Below, piece after piece: positions 37,728-46,483 of a stretch of 64,000 nucleotides of DNA. The DNA lies in assembly GCF_002855495.1 (NCBI RefSeq), contig NZ_PKRO01000004.1, forward strand, positions 1 to 64,000, in the 5' to 3' direction. Under the pieces are notes generated by a model, which worked only from the letters and a program-made list of their open reading frames with translations, was not told the DNA's origin and did not search any database. The position numbers and the translations under genes are program-made. The stretch is from Porphyrobacter sp. TH134 (GTDB lineage: Bacteria > Pseudomonadota > Alphaproteobacteria > Sphingomonadales > Sphingomonadaceae). Every line of letters starts with the position of its first letter. Positions within the stretch are counted from its first letter, which is position 1.

Positions 37728-38207
37728 ATGCCGACGATTGCCGATTTCACTGTTACCACCAACCGGGGCGAACCACTCGATCTGTCGAGCAAACTCGGCA
37801 CTGTGCTGCTGGTGGTGAACACCGCGAGCAAGTGCGGTTTTACGCCGCAATACGATGGTCTGGAAAAGCTGTTCCAGCAGTACAAGGATCGCGGGTTTGA
37901 AGTGTTGGGCTTTCCCTGCAACCAGTTCGGCGCGCAGGAACCCGGCAACGCCGATGAGATCGCCGAATTCTGCAAGGTCAATTTCGGCGTTACCTTCCCG
38001 CTGATGGCCAAGGTCGACGTGAACGGCGCCAAAGCCTCGCCGCTGTATGACTGGATGAAGACCTCGGCCAAGGGGCTGATGGGGTCGACCTCGATCAAGT
38101 GGAACTTCACCAAGTTTCTGATTGGCCGGGATGGCAAGGTGGTGAAGCGTTACGGCCCGACCGATGCGCCCGCAACCATCGCGCGGGATATCGAAGCGCT
38201 GCTTTAG
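37728..38207 (+). CDS. Glutathione peroxidase-family protein
   Basis: A 159-residue thiol peroxidase. VNTASKCGFTPQYDGLE carries the peroxidatic Cys, FPCNQFGAQEP holds the Gln and possible resolving Cys, and WNFTKFLIGRDGKVV provides the Trp/Asn of the active site. Bacterial members usually use thioredoxin rather than glutathione. It follows lolD closely. A long hairpin downstream (38216-38260) may end the transcript. Confidence 0.93.
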   Translation: MPTIADFTVTTNRGEPLDLSSKLGTVLLVVNTASKCGFTPQYDGLEKLFQQYKDRGFEVLGFPCNQFGAQEPGNADEIAEFCKVNFGVTFPLMAKVDVNGAKASPLYDWMKTSAKGLMGSTSIKWNFTKFLIGRDGKVVKRYGPTDAPATIARDIEALL

Positions 38208-38215
38208 CCCTCAAT

Positions 38216-38260
38216 CGTCGCCCCGGACTTGACCGATCCCCGATCAAGTCCGGAACGACG
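38216..38260. repeat. Long inverted repeat between gpx and dnaE
   Basis: CGTCG/CGACG (38216-38220, 38256-38260) flanks CCGGACTTGA/TCAAGTCCGG (38223-38232, 38244-38253). The element begins 8 bases after the peroxidase stop. It matches a dispersed GGACTTGA-type repeat common in alphaproteobacteria and may act as a terminator. Confidence 0.85.
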
Positions 38261-38318
38261 AGAGTTTCCTGTGGAAGCCACCCTTGGCGCTGACGGGACG
38301 ATTGCGCATATTCGCCTG

Positions 38319-41300
38319 ATGCCCTTTGCTCCTTTCGTCCCCCTGCGTGTGCTTTCGTCCTATTCGATGCTCGAAGGGGCGATCGATCCAAAGGACATTG
38401 CCAAGCTGGCGAAAGAGCGCGGCTATCCCGCCATCGCGATTTGCGACCGCAACGGGCTGTATGGCATCATGGCCTTTGCGGCCGCCTGCAAAAGCGAAGG
38501 CGTGCAGCCGATCATCGGCGCAATGGTGGGCGTTGCGCGTGAGAGCGAGCGCGGCGAGGTGGATTACCTTGCGCTGTTTGCGCAGGATGATGCGGGTTAT
38601 GACAACCTGTGCCACCTTGTCTCAGCCGCGCACCTTGATCGCCCGCTGGAACGCGATCCCCATGTCACGCTCGCCGATCTTGAGGGCCGCACCGCAGGGC
38701 TGATTGCGCTGACCGGCGCGGGTGAGGGTGGGCTGACCCGGTTGCTGGCGGAAGGCCAACATGAAGCGGGCGCCAGGCTGGCGGACCGGCTGGAGGCGCT
38801 GTTTCCGGGGCGGCTCTACATCGAACTCGCGCGGCATGGCGATCCGGTGTGCGAACGCGCAGAGGACGCGCTGATCGACCTTGCCTACGCGCGGGATCTT
38901 CCCCTCGTCGCGACCAACCCCGCCAATTTTGCCGAACCGCATATGCACAAGGCGCATGACGCCATGCTGTGCATCGCCAATTCGACCCAGATCGACGCAG
39001 ATGATCGTCCGCGTTCCAACCCGCAGGCCTTCGTCAAATCGGCGAGCATGATGGAGGAGGCCTTCGCCGACCTCCCCGAAGCCACAGCCAACACGCTGGT
39101 GATTGCCCAGCGCTGTGCCTTTGCGCCGCCCTATCGCAAGCCGATCCTGCCCAGCCTTGCCGGCGACCTGTCGGGCGAAGCGCGGATGCTGGCGGAGGAC
39201 TCGCGCAAGGGATTGGTCGAAAGGCTTGCTCCCTACTACCCTGACAATGTTCGGGCTGAGCTGGCCGAAGCCCTGCTTTTGCCTTCTGCCGAGGCGCTCG
39301 AAGAACAGGAACAGTCCTTCGACCAGCTCAGGACAAACGGAATTTGGGACGAGATGCTGACTTACAAGCGCCGGCTCGAATTCGAGATCGACGTGATCGT
39401 GAAGATGGGCTTTCCCGGTTACTTCCTGATCGTGGCCGACTTCATCAAGTGGGCCAAGGATAATGGCATTCCGGTAGGGCCGGGGCGCGGGTCGGGCGCG
39501 GGCTCGGCGGTGGCATGGGCGCTGACCATCACCGATCTTGATCCGATCAAGCTGGGCCTGCTGTTCGAACGCTTCCTCAACCCCGAACGCGTGTCGATGC
39601 CCGACTTCGATATCGACTTCTGCGAAACGCGCCGCGGGGAAGTGATCCGCTATGTGCAGGCCAAATATGGCTCGGATCACGTCGCGCAGATCATCACCTT
39701 CGGCAAGCTGAAGGCCCGCGCGGTGCTGCGCGATTGCGGGCGCATTTTGCAGATGAGCTATGGTCAGGTCGACCGCTTGTGCAAGATGGTGCCCAATCAC
39801 CCAACTGACCCCTGGCCGCTGCCGCGCGCGCTCAACGGCGCGGCGGATTTCCGGCGCGAGTATGACAACGACAAGGACGTGAAGCGCCTTGTTGATCTGG
39901 CGATGCAGCTCGAAGGCCTGCCGCGCAATTCATCCACTCACGCAGCGGGCGTGGTGATCGGGGATCGGCCGCTGGCGCAGCTGGTGCCGCTGTACCGCGA
40001 TCCGCGTTCCGATATGCCGGTGACGCAGTTCGACATGAAATATGTCGAATCCTCCGGGCTGGTGAAGTTCGACTTTCTCGGGCTGAAGACCCTGTCGGTG
40101 CTGCGCAAAGCGGTCGATCTGCTGGAAGCGCGCGGCATCACCATCGATCTGGGCGCGCTGCCTTTGGACGATGCACAGGTCTATCACCTGATGCAGACCG
40201 GCAATACGGTCGGCGTGTTCCAGCTGGAATCCGAAGGGATGCGCCGCACGCTGAAGGCGGTAAAGCCCACCAACTTTGGCGACATCATCGCGCTCGTCTC
40301 GCTCTACCGGCCCGGCCCGATGGACAACATTCCCCTGTTCGGCCAGCGCAAGGCGGGCGTGGTGCCGATCGAATACCCGCACGAAAAGCTCGAAGGCATC
40401 CTGGCCGAAACCTACGGCATCTTCGTCTATCAGGAACAGGTGATGCAGGCCGCCCAGGTGCTGGCGGGCTACTCACTCGGAGACGCAGACTTGCTGCGCC
40501 GCGCGATGGGCAAGAAGGTGCAGGCCGAGATGGACGCCCAGCGCGGGCGGTTTGTCGAAGGCTGCAAGGCCAATTCCGGGATCGAAGCGAAGCGCGCGAA
40601 CGAGCTGTTCGACTTGATCGACAAGTTCGCAGGCTACGGCTTCAACAAATCCCACGCCGCCGCCTACGCGCTGCTCGCCTACCAGACGGCATGGCTGAAA
40701 GCGCATTACCCGGAAGAGTTTTACGCCGCCTCGATGTGCTTCGACATGCACCAGTCGGAAAAGCTGAACGTTTTTGTCGATGATGCGCGGCGCTATCCCA
40801 ATGGCGCGGGCGGGGTGGAGGTGCTGCCGCCCTGCATCAATGCCAGTGAGGCCGAGTTTACCGTCGAGCAGACCGACCACGGCTACGGCGTGCGCTATGC
40901 CTTGGCAGGCATCCGCAATGTCGGCGAAAAGGCGATGGACGCGATCGTCGCTGAACGCGCGGCCAACGGGCCGTTTGCCAGCCTCAAAGACCTGTTCGAG
41001 CGGGTGCCGCAGGGCACCATGAACCGGCGCCAGCTGGAAGGGCTGATCTGCGCAGGCGCTTTTGACGGGCTGGAGCCCGACCGGGCGCTGCTGTTTGCCA
41101 ATGCCGACTTGCTGATGGCGGTGGCTGATGCGGCGATCCGGGAACGGTCAAGCGGGCAGGCCGGATTGTTCGGCGGCGATGCGGGGCCGGCGGAAGATCT
41201 GCGCCTTCAGGCCTGCGAGCCGTGGAGCCGCGCTGACCGCATGGCGAAAGAGCGCGAAAACTTCGGCTTTTATTTCTCCGCCCATCCGGTCGCGCAATAC

Positions 41301-41915
41301 CGCGAGGCGGCCTCGGCCAATGGCGCGCGCACCTATCAGAGCCTGATGGAGGCGGGTGCCCCTGCGGGGGGGCGCGGTTCGGCGGTGATGGCGGTGCTGG
41401 TCGAAGGCATTACCAAGGCGCGCACGCGCAAGGGGGGCACCTTCGTGCGGGCGGATTTTTCCGACAGCACGGGCCAGTTTTCCGCCGCCTGTTTTGAAGA
41501 AGCGCTGGTTCCGCAATTTGAACGCTGGGCGGCGGAGGGTGAATGCCTGTTGCTGACGGTCGAGCTTGATGCGCCCAGCGCTGATGAACCCCCGCGCCTG
41601 ACAGTGCGCGCGGCGCGTCCGCTGGCGGCGGTCAGCGGCACGACAGCGATGGAACTGACCGCCGATATCGCAACGGTTGCGGCCCTGCGCGAACTGCAGA
41701 TCGAACTGGCCGCCGCGGCGAGCGACCGGCCTGCGGGTGTGGGCGAGGTGGTGGTGCGGCTTGCGCTGGCCGATGGCGGTCAGGTGCCGGTCCGTCTGGG
41801 GCGTCACTTCGTGCTCAATGGCGAATTGGCGGAACGCCTGTCCGCGATCGAAGGCATTGAACAGGTTGCCCTAGTGCCGCTGAAAAAGCGCGGAAACCTT
41901 CGGCTGGTGGCCTGA
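38319..41915 (+). CDS. dnaE: DNA polymerase III subunit alpha DnaE
   Basis: The replicative polymerase, 1198 residues from the ATG at 38319, which opens MPFAPFVPLRVLSSYSMLEG. A PHP domain spans the first 280 residues. The catalytic core carries PGRGSGAGSAVAWAL and the metal-binding acids in MPDFDIDFCETRRGEVIRY. HhH and OB domains (MAVLVEGITKARTRKGGTFV) follow. Open frame extends upstream through a repeat, but that sequence is not conserved. At residues 333-341 a dispersed repeat is translated as SFDQLRTNG, apparently an in-frame insertion. A bidirectional terminator follows. Confidence 0.96.
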   Translation: MPFAPFVPLRVLSSYSMLEGAIDPKDIAKLAKERGYPAIAICDRNGLYGIMAFAAACKSEGVQPIIGAMVGVARESERGEVDYLALFAQDDAGYDNLCHLVSAAHLDRPLERDPHVTLADLEGRTAGLIALTGAGEGGLTRLLAEGQHEAGARLADRLEALFPGRLYIELARHGDPVCERAEDALIDLAYARDLPLVATNPANFAEPHMHKAHDAMLCIANSTQIDADDRPRSNPQAFVKSASMMEEAFADLPEATANTLVIAQRCAFAPPYRKPILPSLAGDLSGEARMLAEDSRKGLVERLAPYYPDNVRAELAEALLLPSAEALEEQEQSFDQLRTNGIWDEMLTYKRRLEFEIDVIVKMGFPGYFLIVADFIKWAKDNGIPVGPGRGSGAGSAVAWALTITDLDPIKLGLLFERFLNPERVSMPDFDIDFCETRRGEVIRYVQAKYGSDHVAQIITFGKLKARAVLRDCGRILQMSYGQVDRLCKMVPNHPTDPWPLPRALNGAADFRREYDNDKDVKRLVDLAMQLEGLPRNSSTHAAGVVIGDRPLAQLVPLYRDPRSDMPVTQFDMKYVESSGLVKFDFLGLKTLSVLRKAVDLLEARGITIDLGALPLDDAQVYHLMQTGNTVGVFQLESEGMRRTLKAVKPTNFGDIIALVSLYRPGPMDNIPLFGQRKAGVVPIEYPHEKLEGILAETYGIFVYQEQVMQAAQVLAGYSLGDADLLRRAMGKKVQAEMDAQRGRFVEGCKANSGIEAKRANELFDLIDKFAGYGFNKSHAAAYALLAYQTAWLKAHYPEEFYAASMCFDMHQSEKLNVFVDDARRYPNGAGGVEVLPPCINASEAEFTVEQTDHGYGVRYALAGIRNVGEKAMDAIVAERAANGPFASLKDLFERVPQGTMNRRQLEGLICAGAFDGLEPDRALLFANADLLMAVADAAIRERSSGQAGLFGGDAGPAEDLRLQACEPWSRADRMAKERENFGFYFSAHPVAQYREAASANGARTYQSLMEAGAPAGGRGSAVMAVLVEGITKARTRKGGTFVRADFSDSTGQFSAACFEEALVPQFERWAAEGECLLLTVELDAPSADEPPRLTVRAARPLAAVSGTTAMELTADIATVAALRELQIELAAAASDRPAGVGEVVVRLALADGGQVPVRLGRHFVLNGELAERLSAIEGIEQVALVPLKKRGNLRLVA
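39315..39340. repeat. Dispersed repeat inside dnaE
   Basis: TCCTTCGACCAGCTCAGGAC followed by AAACGG closely matches a short repeat widespread in sphingomonads (usual form TCCTTCGACAAGCTCAGGAC). Here it is in frame in dnaE and encodes part of SFDQLRTNG. The match is from memory. Confidence 0.75.
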
Positions 41916-41938
41916 AGCGAGGCCTGAACTGGTGACAA

Positions 41939-41968
41939 AAAAGGGGCCGGATCGCTCCGGCCCCTTTT
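41939..41968. terminator. Bidirectional terminator between dnaE and ompA
   Basis: AAAAGGGGCCGG (41939-41950) pairs with CCGGCCCCTTTT (41957-41968), plus one A-T pair and loop TCGC. The stem is flanked by A-run and T-run, so it can stop both dnaE and the convergent OmpA-like gene. Confidence 0.93.
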
Positions 41969-41994
41969 CCTTATTCAGCGTGTGACGCTGTCAC

Positions 41995-43128
41995 TTACAT
42001 GCCCGAACCCGGACCGTAGGTGACTTCGACGCGGCGGTTCTGCGCTTCACGCACACCGTCAGCGGTCGGCACGCGCGGCTGGCTTTCACCAAAGGCCTGA
42101 CCCGTGATCTGGCCGGCAGCAACGCCGCGGCCGGTCATGTAGTTACGCACGGCGACATTGCGACGCTCGGCCAGCGCCATGTTGTACCGGGCGCTGCCCG
42201 CTGTGTCGGTGTGACCGGCCAGCATCACGCGCGCCGTGCCGCAGTTGGCATAGGCGGTGATGGCATTGTTGAGGATGCCAGCAGCTTCAGGCGTGATGTC
42301 CGACTTGTCGAAGTCGAAGAACACGATGTACGGGCCGGTGTTGCAAGCAGCCTTCGGCGGCGGCGGGGGAGCAGCCGGCGGCGGGGGCGGCGGGGGTGCC
42401 ATCACCGGCGGCGGCGGCGGGGGCGCTGCGACCGGAGCCGGTTCTGCGCGGCCACCGAAGTTGTAGGTGAGGGTTGCGAGCACCGAGTGGGTCTCGAAAT
42501 CGTCACGATAGTTTTCGAGCTGCGAGTTCACCAGGTTCAGCTTGTCGAGCACGAAGTAGCGATACTTGACGCCCAGATCGACATTGTCGTTCAGCGGCAT
42601 GCGGACCTGTGCGATGGCCTGGTAAGCAAGGCTCCAGTCCTTGTCGATGACGACGCCGGGGCCGTTCGGGTTGACCGAAAGGTCGGCATCATACAGCGCG
42701 TAACCGATACCGCCGCCAGCCGACAGGCCGATGCCGTCGTTGCCGCCGATGTCGAACAGGGCGTTGACCATGCCGCTGGCGATATCGATGCTGCCATCGA
42801 CGTCTTCATAGAAGCCCGGGACGCGGGCCGGGCCGCTGGTGGGCACGCCATAGTTGGGCGAATGCAGCGTCTTGACGCCGAATTCCTTGTAGGAACCTTC
42901 CGCTTCAAGACGGAATGCGCCGAAATCGTAACCAACAACGCCGCCAGCTTCCCAGCCGTTTTCGTTGTCGATCAGAATGCGGTCTTCAACGCCGTTCACG
43001 GCGATCTGGTTGTCGTTCGGAAGGGTGACGCCGCCCTCGATCCCGATGTAAGGCTGACCGTCGCGTGCCTGAACGGGTACGGCGATCATTGCCGCTGTCC
43101 CCATCAGCAAAATTGCTGTCTTATTCAT
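41995..43128 (-). CDS. OmpA-family outer membrane protein
   Basis: A 377-residue porin-like protein. The signal peptide (MNKTAILLMGTAAMIAVPVQ) is followed by an eight-stranded-type beta-barrel (GIEGGVTLP to LATLTYNFG). A proline-rich linker (about 228-258) leads to the peptidoglycan-binding OmpA domain: YIVFFDFDKSDITPEA, GHTDTAGSARYN and LAERRNVAVRNYM. The start has AAGGAA 7 bases upstream. It is probably abundant and structural, tethering outer membrane to peptidoglycan. The upstream gap to 43370 holds divergent promoters that I cannot pin down. Confidence 0.94.
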   Translation of the reverse strand: MNKTAILLMGTAAMIAVPVQARDGQPYIGIEGGVTLPNDNQIAVNGVEDRILIDNENGWEAGGVVGYDFGAFRLEAEGSYKEFGVKTLHSPNYGVPTSGPARVPGFYEDVDGSIDIASGMVNALFDIGGNDGIGLSAGGGIGYALYDADLSVNPNGPGVVIDKDWSLAYQAIAQVRMPLNDNVDLGVKYRYFVLDKLNLVNSQLENYRDDFETHSVLATLTYNFGGRAEPAPVAAPPPPPPVMAPPPPPPPAAPPPPPKAACNTGPYIVFFDFDKSDITPEAAGILNNAITAYANCGTARVMLAGHTDTAGSARYNMALAERRNVAVRNYMTGRGVAAGQITGQAFGESQPRVPTADGVREAQNRRVEVTYGPGSGM

Positions 43129-43370
43129 TTTATGTTCCTTGTATTCGTTGTCGCCGTCGCCTTACGCGAACGGTATGCTGCCGGAACAACATATGTTGGT
43201 CAGCTGCGAATGGTGTAAGCGCCCGCTCGCGGAAATGTTTCATCGGTGCGCGACGAAACGTGCTCACATTACGATGAACCGAGTATCAACTAGAATTGCT
43301 GAAGGCATGTAAGTCAGGGCAGAAACACTTAATTCTCAGACAAATGATAAATCACAGGAGAGATGCAGAC

Positions 43371-44978
43371 ATGGCCGGAATCAGGCTCGGAGCAATGCAG
43401 GACTGGACCATGCGGGTGACCGCGGTGATCGATCATGCCGCCCGCGAAGCGCCGACGCGCGAGATTGTGAGCCGCTGGGCCGATGGCAGCGAAACCCGCA
43501 CCGACTGGGCGGGCATCCGCGTTGATGCGCTGAAGATGGCGCAGGCGCTCCAGCGGCTCGGGCTGAAGCCGGGTGACAAGGTGGCAAGCCTGGCGATGAA
43601 CCATGCGCGCCATCTGGTCAGCTGGTACGGGGTCGCAGGGATGGGCGGGGTGTTGCACACCGTCAATCCGCGCCTGTTCGACGATCAGCTGGAATATATC
43701 GTCAACCACGCCGAAGACCGCGTCTTGTGCTATGACGCGGCGTTCCAGCCGATTGTCGACCGTATGCGGGGGCGCTGGCCGACAGTTGAACATTACATCT
43801 GCTACGATTCCGGCGATCATGCCCCGGCCTTCGAAGACTGGATCGGCGCAGAGGATGGCGATTTCGAATGGGTCACGGGCCCGGAAACCGATCCGTGCAT
43901 GATCTGCTACACCAGCGGCACGACCGGCAACCCCAAGGGCGTGCAATACGAACACCGCTCCACCGTGCTCCACGCGATGAGCGGGCTGCAACCGGCGGCG
44001 TTCAACTTCTCCAGCGCATCGGTGATGTTGCCGGTGGTGCCGATGTTCCACGCGGCCAGCTGGGGCCTGCCCTATGCAGGTGCGATGGCGGGGATCAAGT
44101 TCGTGTTTTCCGCAGTCAATGATCCGGCGGTGCTGCACGATCTGATGCTGCGCGAGGGCGTGACCGACAGCGCCGGCGTTCCGACCGTATGGCTGGCGCA
44201 TTTCCAGTATTGCGACCGCGAAGGCCTCGATCTGCCGCCCCTGAAGGCCGCCACCATCGGCGGATCGGCCGCGCCCAAGTTCATGATCGAGCGGCTGATG
44301 AAGAACGGCACCCGTGTCCAGCACGCCTGGGGCATGACCGAAACCAGCCCGATCGGCACGGTTGGCGGCCCGACCTGGGATTGGGACACGCTGAGCCTTG
44401 AGGAAAAGATCGATAAGACCGCGATGCAGGGCCGCCCGATCTTTGGCGTGCAGCTGCGCACCGTGGCGCTGGATGACATGACGACCGAGCTGCCGCGCGA
44501 CGGCAAGACCAGCGGCGCGCTGCAGATCCGCGGGCCGTGGGTGATCAAGCGCTACTTCAAGGCGGAAACTGACGCGGTGGGCAATGATGGCTGGTTCGAC
44601 ACGGGCGATGTCGGCATTCTGCACCCGGACGGCACGCTGCAACTGACTGACCGCACCAAGGACGTGATCAAATCGGGCGGGGAGTGGATCAGCTCGGTGG
44701 AATTGGAGAATGCCGCCTGCGGCCACCCGGCCGTGGCCGAGGCCGCGTGCATCGGCATCACGCACCCCAAATGGGACGAGCGCCCGGTGCTGTTCGTGGT
44801 CAAGAAGGCCGACGCCGAGGTGTCGGGTGATGAGATCATCGAACACTTGAAACCGCTCATCGCGAAGTGGTGGTTGCCCGACGCGGTCGAATTCGTCGAC
44901 GACATCCCGCACACCGCCACCGGCAAGATCAGCAAGAAGGACCTGCGCGACCGCTTTGCGGATTACACGCTTGGCTGA
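43371..44978 (+). CDS. Long/medium-chain fatty acid--CoA ligase
   Basis: A 535-residue AMP-forming acyl-CoA synthetase. It has the P-loop YTSGTTGNPKGVQYEH, GMTETSPIGTV as the adenine motif, DGWFDTGDVG and the hinge region DRTKDVIKSGGEWISSVELE, and the C-terminal catalytic Lys in TATGKISKKDL. The start ATG at 43371 follows AGGAGAG. It is similar to AlkK-type medium-chain ligases (inference). A GNAT gene begins 1 base after its stop and a DUF1330 gene follows. Confidence 0.93.
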   Translation: MAGIRLGAMQDWTMRVTAVIDHAAREAPTREIVSRWADGSETRTDWAGIRVDALKMAQALQRLGLKPGDKVASLAMNHARHLVSWYGVAGMGGVLHTVNPRLFDDQLEYIVNHAEDRVLCYDAAFQPIVDRMRGRWPTVEHYICYDSGDHAPAFEDWIGAEDGDFEWVTGPETDPCMICYTSGTTGNPKGVQYEHRSTVLHAMSGLQPAAFNFSSASVMLPVVPMFHAASWGLPYAGAMAGIKFVFSAVNDPAVLHDLMLREGVTDSAGVPTVWLAHFQYCDREGLDLPPLKAATIGGSAAPKFMIERLMKNGTRVQHAWGMTETSPIGTVGGPTWDWDTLSLEEKIDKTAMQGRPIFGVQLRTVALDDMTTELPRDGKTSGALQIRGPWVIKRYFKAETDAVGNDGWFDTGDVGILHPDGTLQLTDRTKDVIKSGGEWISSVELENAACGHPAVAEAACIGITHPKWDERPVLFVVKKADAEVSGDEIIEHLKPLIAKWWLPDAVEFVDDIPHTATGKISKKDLRDRFADYTLG

Positions 44979-44979
44979 C

Positions 44980-45489
44980 ATGGCAATCCGGCCTGCGCAT
45001 GGCTCCGATGCCCAGGCCATCGCCGCGATCTATGCCTGGCACGTGGCCAACGGCACCGCGACGTTCGACACCGCTGCGCCTGATGCAGCGGCGTGGGCGG
45101 AAAAGCTCGGCGATTTTGCGGCGAGGGGCTATCCCTTCCTCGTCGCCGAACGCGCGGGCGGGGTGGTTGCTTACGCCTACGCCGCCCGCTTTCGTGACCG
45201 GGCGGCCTATGCGCATACCTGCGAGGACAGCATCTATGTGGCGCACGATGCGCGCGGCGGCGGGATCGGCACAGCGTTGCTGCCTGCCGTGATCGCGGCT
45301 GCGCGGGACTGCGGCTTTCAGCAGATGATCGCCGTGATCGGCGGGGGCGAGCCGGCCTCGGTCGCGCTTCATGCCAAATGCGGCTTTGTCCACGCCGGGC
45401 GGATGCGCAATGTCGGCCAAAAATTCGGGCGCCTGCTCGACACCGTCTATATGCAATGTGATCTGCGCGAGGAGGCCTGCACGCCATGA
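44980..45489 (+). CDS. GNAT N-acetyltransferase (phosphinothricin acetyltransferase-like)
   Basis: A 169-residue acetyltransferase resembling the Pat/YncA group. It opens IRPAHGSDAQAIAAIYAWHV and has VAYAYAARFRDRAAYAHTCE and the acetyl-CoA loop RGGGIGTALLPAVI. HAKCGFVHAGRMRNVGQKFG closes the domain. It probably acetylates a small amine or amino acid; herbicide resistance should not be assumed. The stop overlaps the DUF1330 start in ATGA. Confidence 0.87.
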   Translation: MAIRPAHGSDAQAIAAIYAWHVANGTATFDTAAPDAAAWAEKLGDFAARGYPFLVAERAGGVVAYAYAARFRDRAAYAHTCEDSIYVAHDARGGGIGTALLPAVIAAARDCGFQQMIAVIGGGEPASVALHAKCGFVHAGRMRNVGQKFGRLLDTVYMQCDLREEACTP

Positions 45490-45923
45490 CCAGCCACACC
45501 TATATCGACCCCTCGCCAGCCAACTTTCAGGCCTTCAAGGACTTGCCGCGCGATACGCCGATCAACATGCTCAACCTGTTGCGGTTTCGCGAATCTGCCG
45601 ATTATCCTGCGGGGCACGAACACGCTGGCAAGGGCTGGAGCGGCAGGCGTGCCTATGAGGAATATGGCAAGACCAGCGGCCCGATCTTCCGCCGCGTGGG
45701 CGGCAGCATTGTGTGGCGCGGCAGCTTTCAGACGGTGGTGACCGGGCCAGAAGGCGAAAGCTGGCACGATGGCTTCATCGCGCACTATCCCGATGCGGGC
45801 GCTTTTTTCGCGATGCTGAAAGACGCCGATTACCAGCGCGCCGTGGTGAATCGCACGGCTGCCTTGCTCGATAGCCGCCTGGTCAGGTTTGCGCCGGGCG
45901 AGGCAGGGACGGGCTTCGGTTAG
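45486..45923 (+). CDS. DUF1330-family protein
   Basis: The 145-residue product fits DUF1330, a ferredoxin-like alpha/beta-barrel family without a settled function. PINMLNLLRFRE, AYEEYGKTSGPIFRRVG and FIAHYPDAGAFFAMLKDADY with QRAVVNRTAAL are the recognisable blocks. It is the third gene of an acyl-CoA ligase - GNAT - DUF1330 run with minimal spacing. A role in oxidising or binding small acids is speculative. Confidence 0.82.
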   Translation: MTSHTYIDPSPANFQAFKDLPRDTPINMLNLLRFRESADYPAGHEHAGKGWSGRRAYEEYGKTSGPIFRRVGGSIVWRGSFQTVVTGPEGESWHDGFIAHYPDAGAFFAMLKDADYQRAVVNRTAALLDSRLVRFAPGEAGTGFG

Positions 45924-45932
45924 GCTGCGGCC

Positions 45933-46445
45933 TTATGGCTGCCCGCTGGCTGGTTGCTCGTAGAGATAATTGTAGAAATTTGTGGCCGAGGTGAACCACA
46001 ATTCCATCTGCCGGCTGTAGTTGGCTGGCGTGATGCCGCCGTCGGCGATGATGTACATCTGCACCGAGATCACACCGTCCGGGCCCATCGCGGCGCGGCC
46101 GAAGTTCTCGTTGTAGTTGTAAAGGTTAATGGCATTGATGCTTTGTTCGGTGGTGCGATTTTCATCGGCCGCGAAGGAGGCCAGCAGCGCCGAGCCAAGA
46201 CATTTGACTTCGCGCTGTTCATCCTCGCACGACATCAGCATCGCCTCGGCCGTGACCTTTTCGCTGAACGTGAAAACGATCCGCTGGCCCTGTGCCTGCG
46301 TGGGCGCGATGGTGGCTCCTGCGGCGCGCAAGGCCTGTTCCAGATCGGCGCGGGTGAAATGGTCAAGCGCCCGCGTCTCTTCGGCGTGGGCCGATGTGGG
46401 CAGCAGTACCATTGCTGTAGCAGCAATGAGATATGTCAGTTTCAT
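45933..46445 (-). CDS. Secreted YbjN-domain protein
   Basis: A 170-residue protein with a signal peptide (YLIAATAMVLLPTSAHAEE) and a YbjN-like domain. LDHFTRADLEQALRAAGATI, FGRAAMGPDGVISVQMYIIA and NYSRQMELWFTSATNFYNYL follow its pattern. YbjN domains resemble chaperone folds and are often linked to stress; an exported form is common in sphingomonads. The ATG at 46445 is chosen as it directly starts the signal peptide; longer frames overlap the radical SAM gene. Family assignment moderately sure. Confidence 0.72.
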   Translation of the reverse strand: MKLTYLIAATAMVLLPTSAHAEETRALDHFTRADLEQALRAAGATIAPTQAQGQRIVFTFSEKVTAEAMLMSCEDEQREVKCLGSALLASFAADENRTTEQSINAINLYNYNENFGRAAMGPDGVISVQMYIIADGGITPANYSRQMELWFTSATNFYNYLYEQPASGQP

Positions 46446-46483
46446 AATTCCCCCGCCCTTGCGCGTCATCCCGACCGCCTTAA

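Noticed and set aside
38229..38318. Longer N-terminus of DnaE
   Set aside because: The upstream codons come partly from an inverted repeat and do not match the conserved MPFAPFVPLR opening.
44980..45489. Herbicide (phosphinothricin) resistance gene
   Set aside because: The GNAT protein resembles Pat/YncA, but most such homologues act on other amines; naming the substrate would be overcalling.
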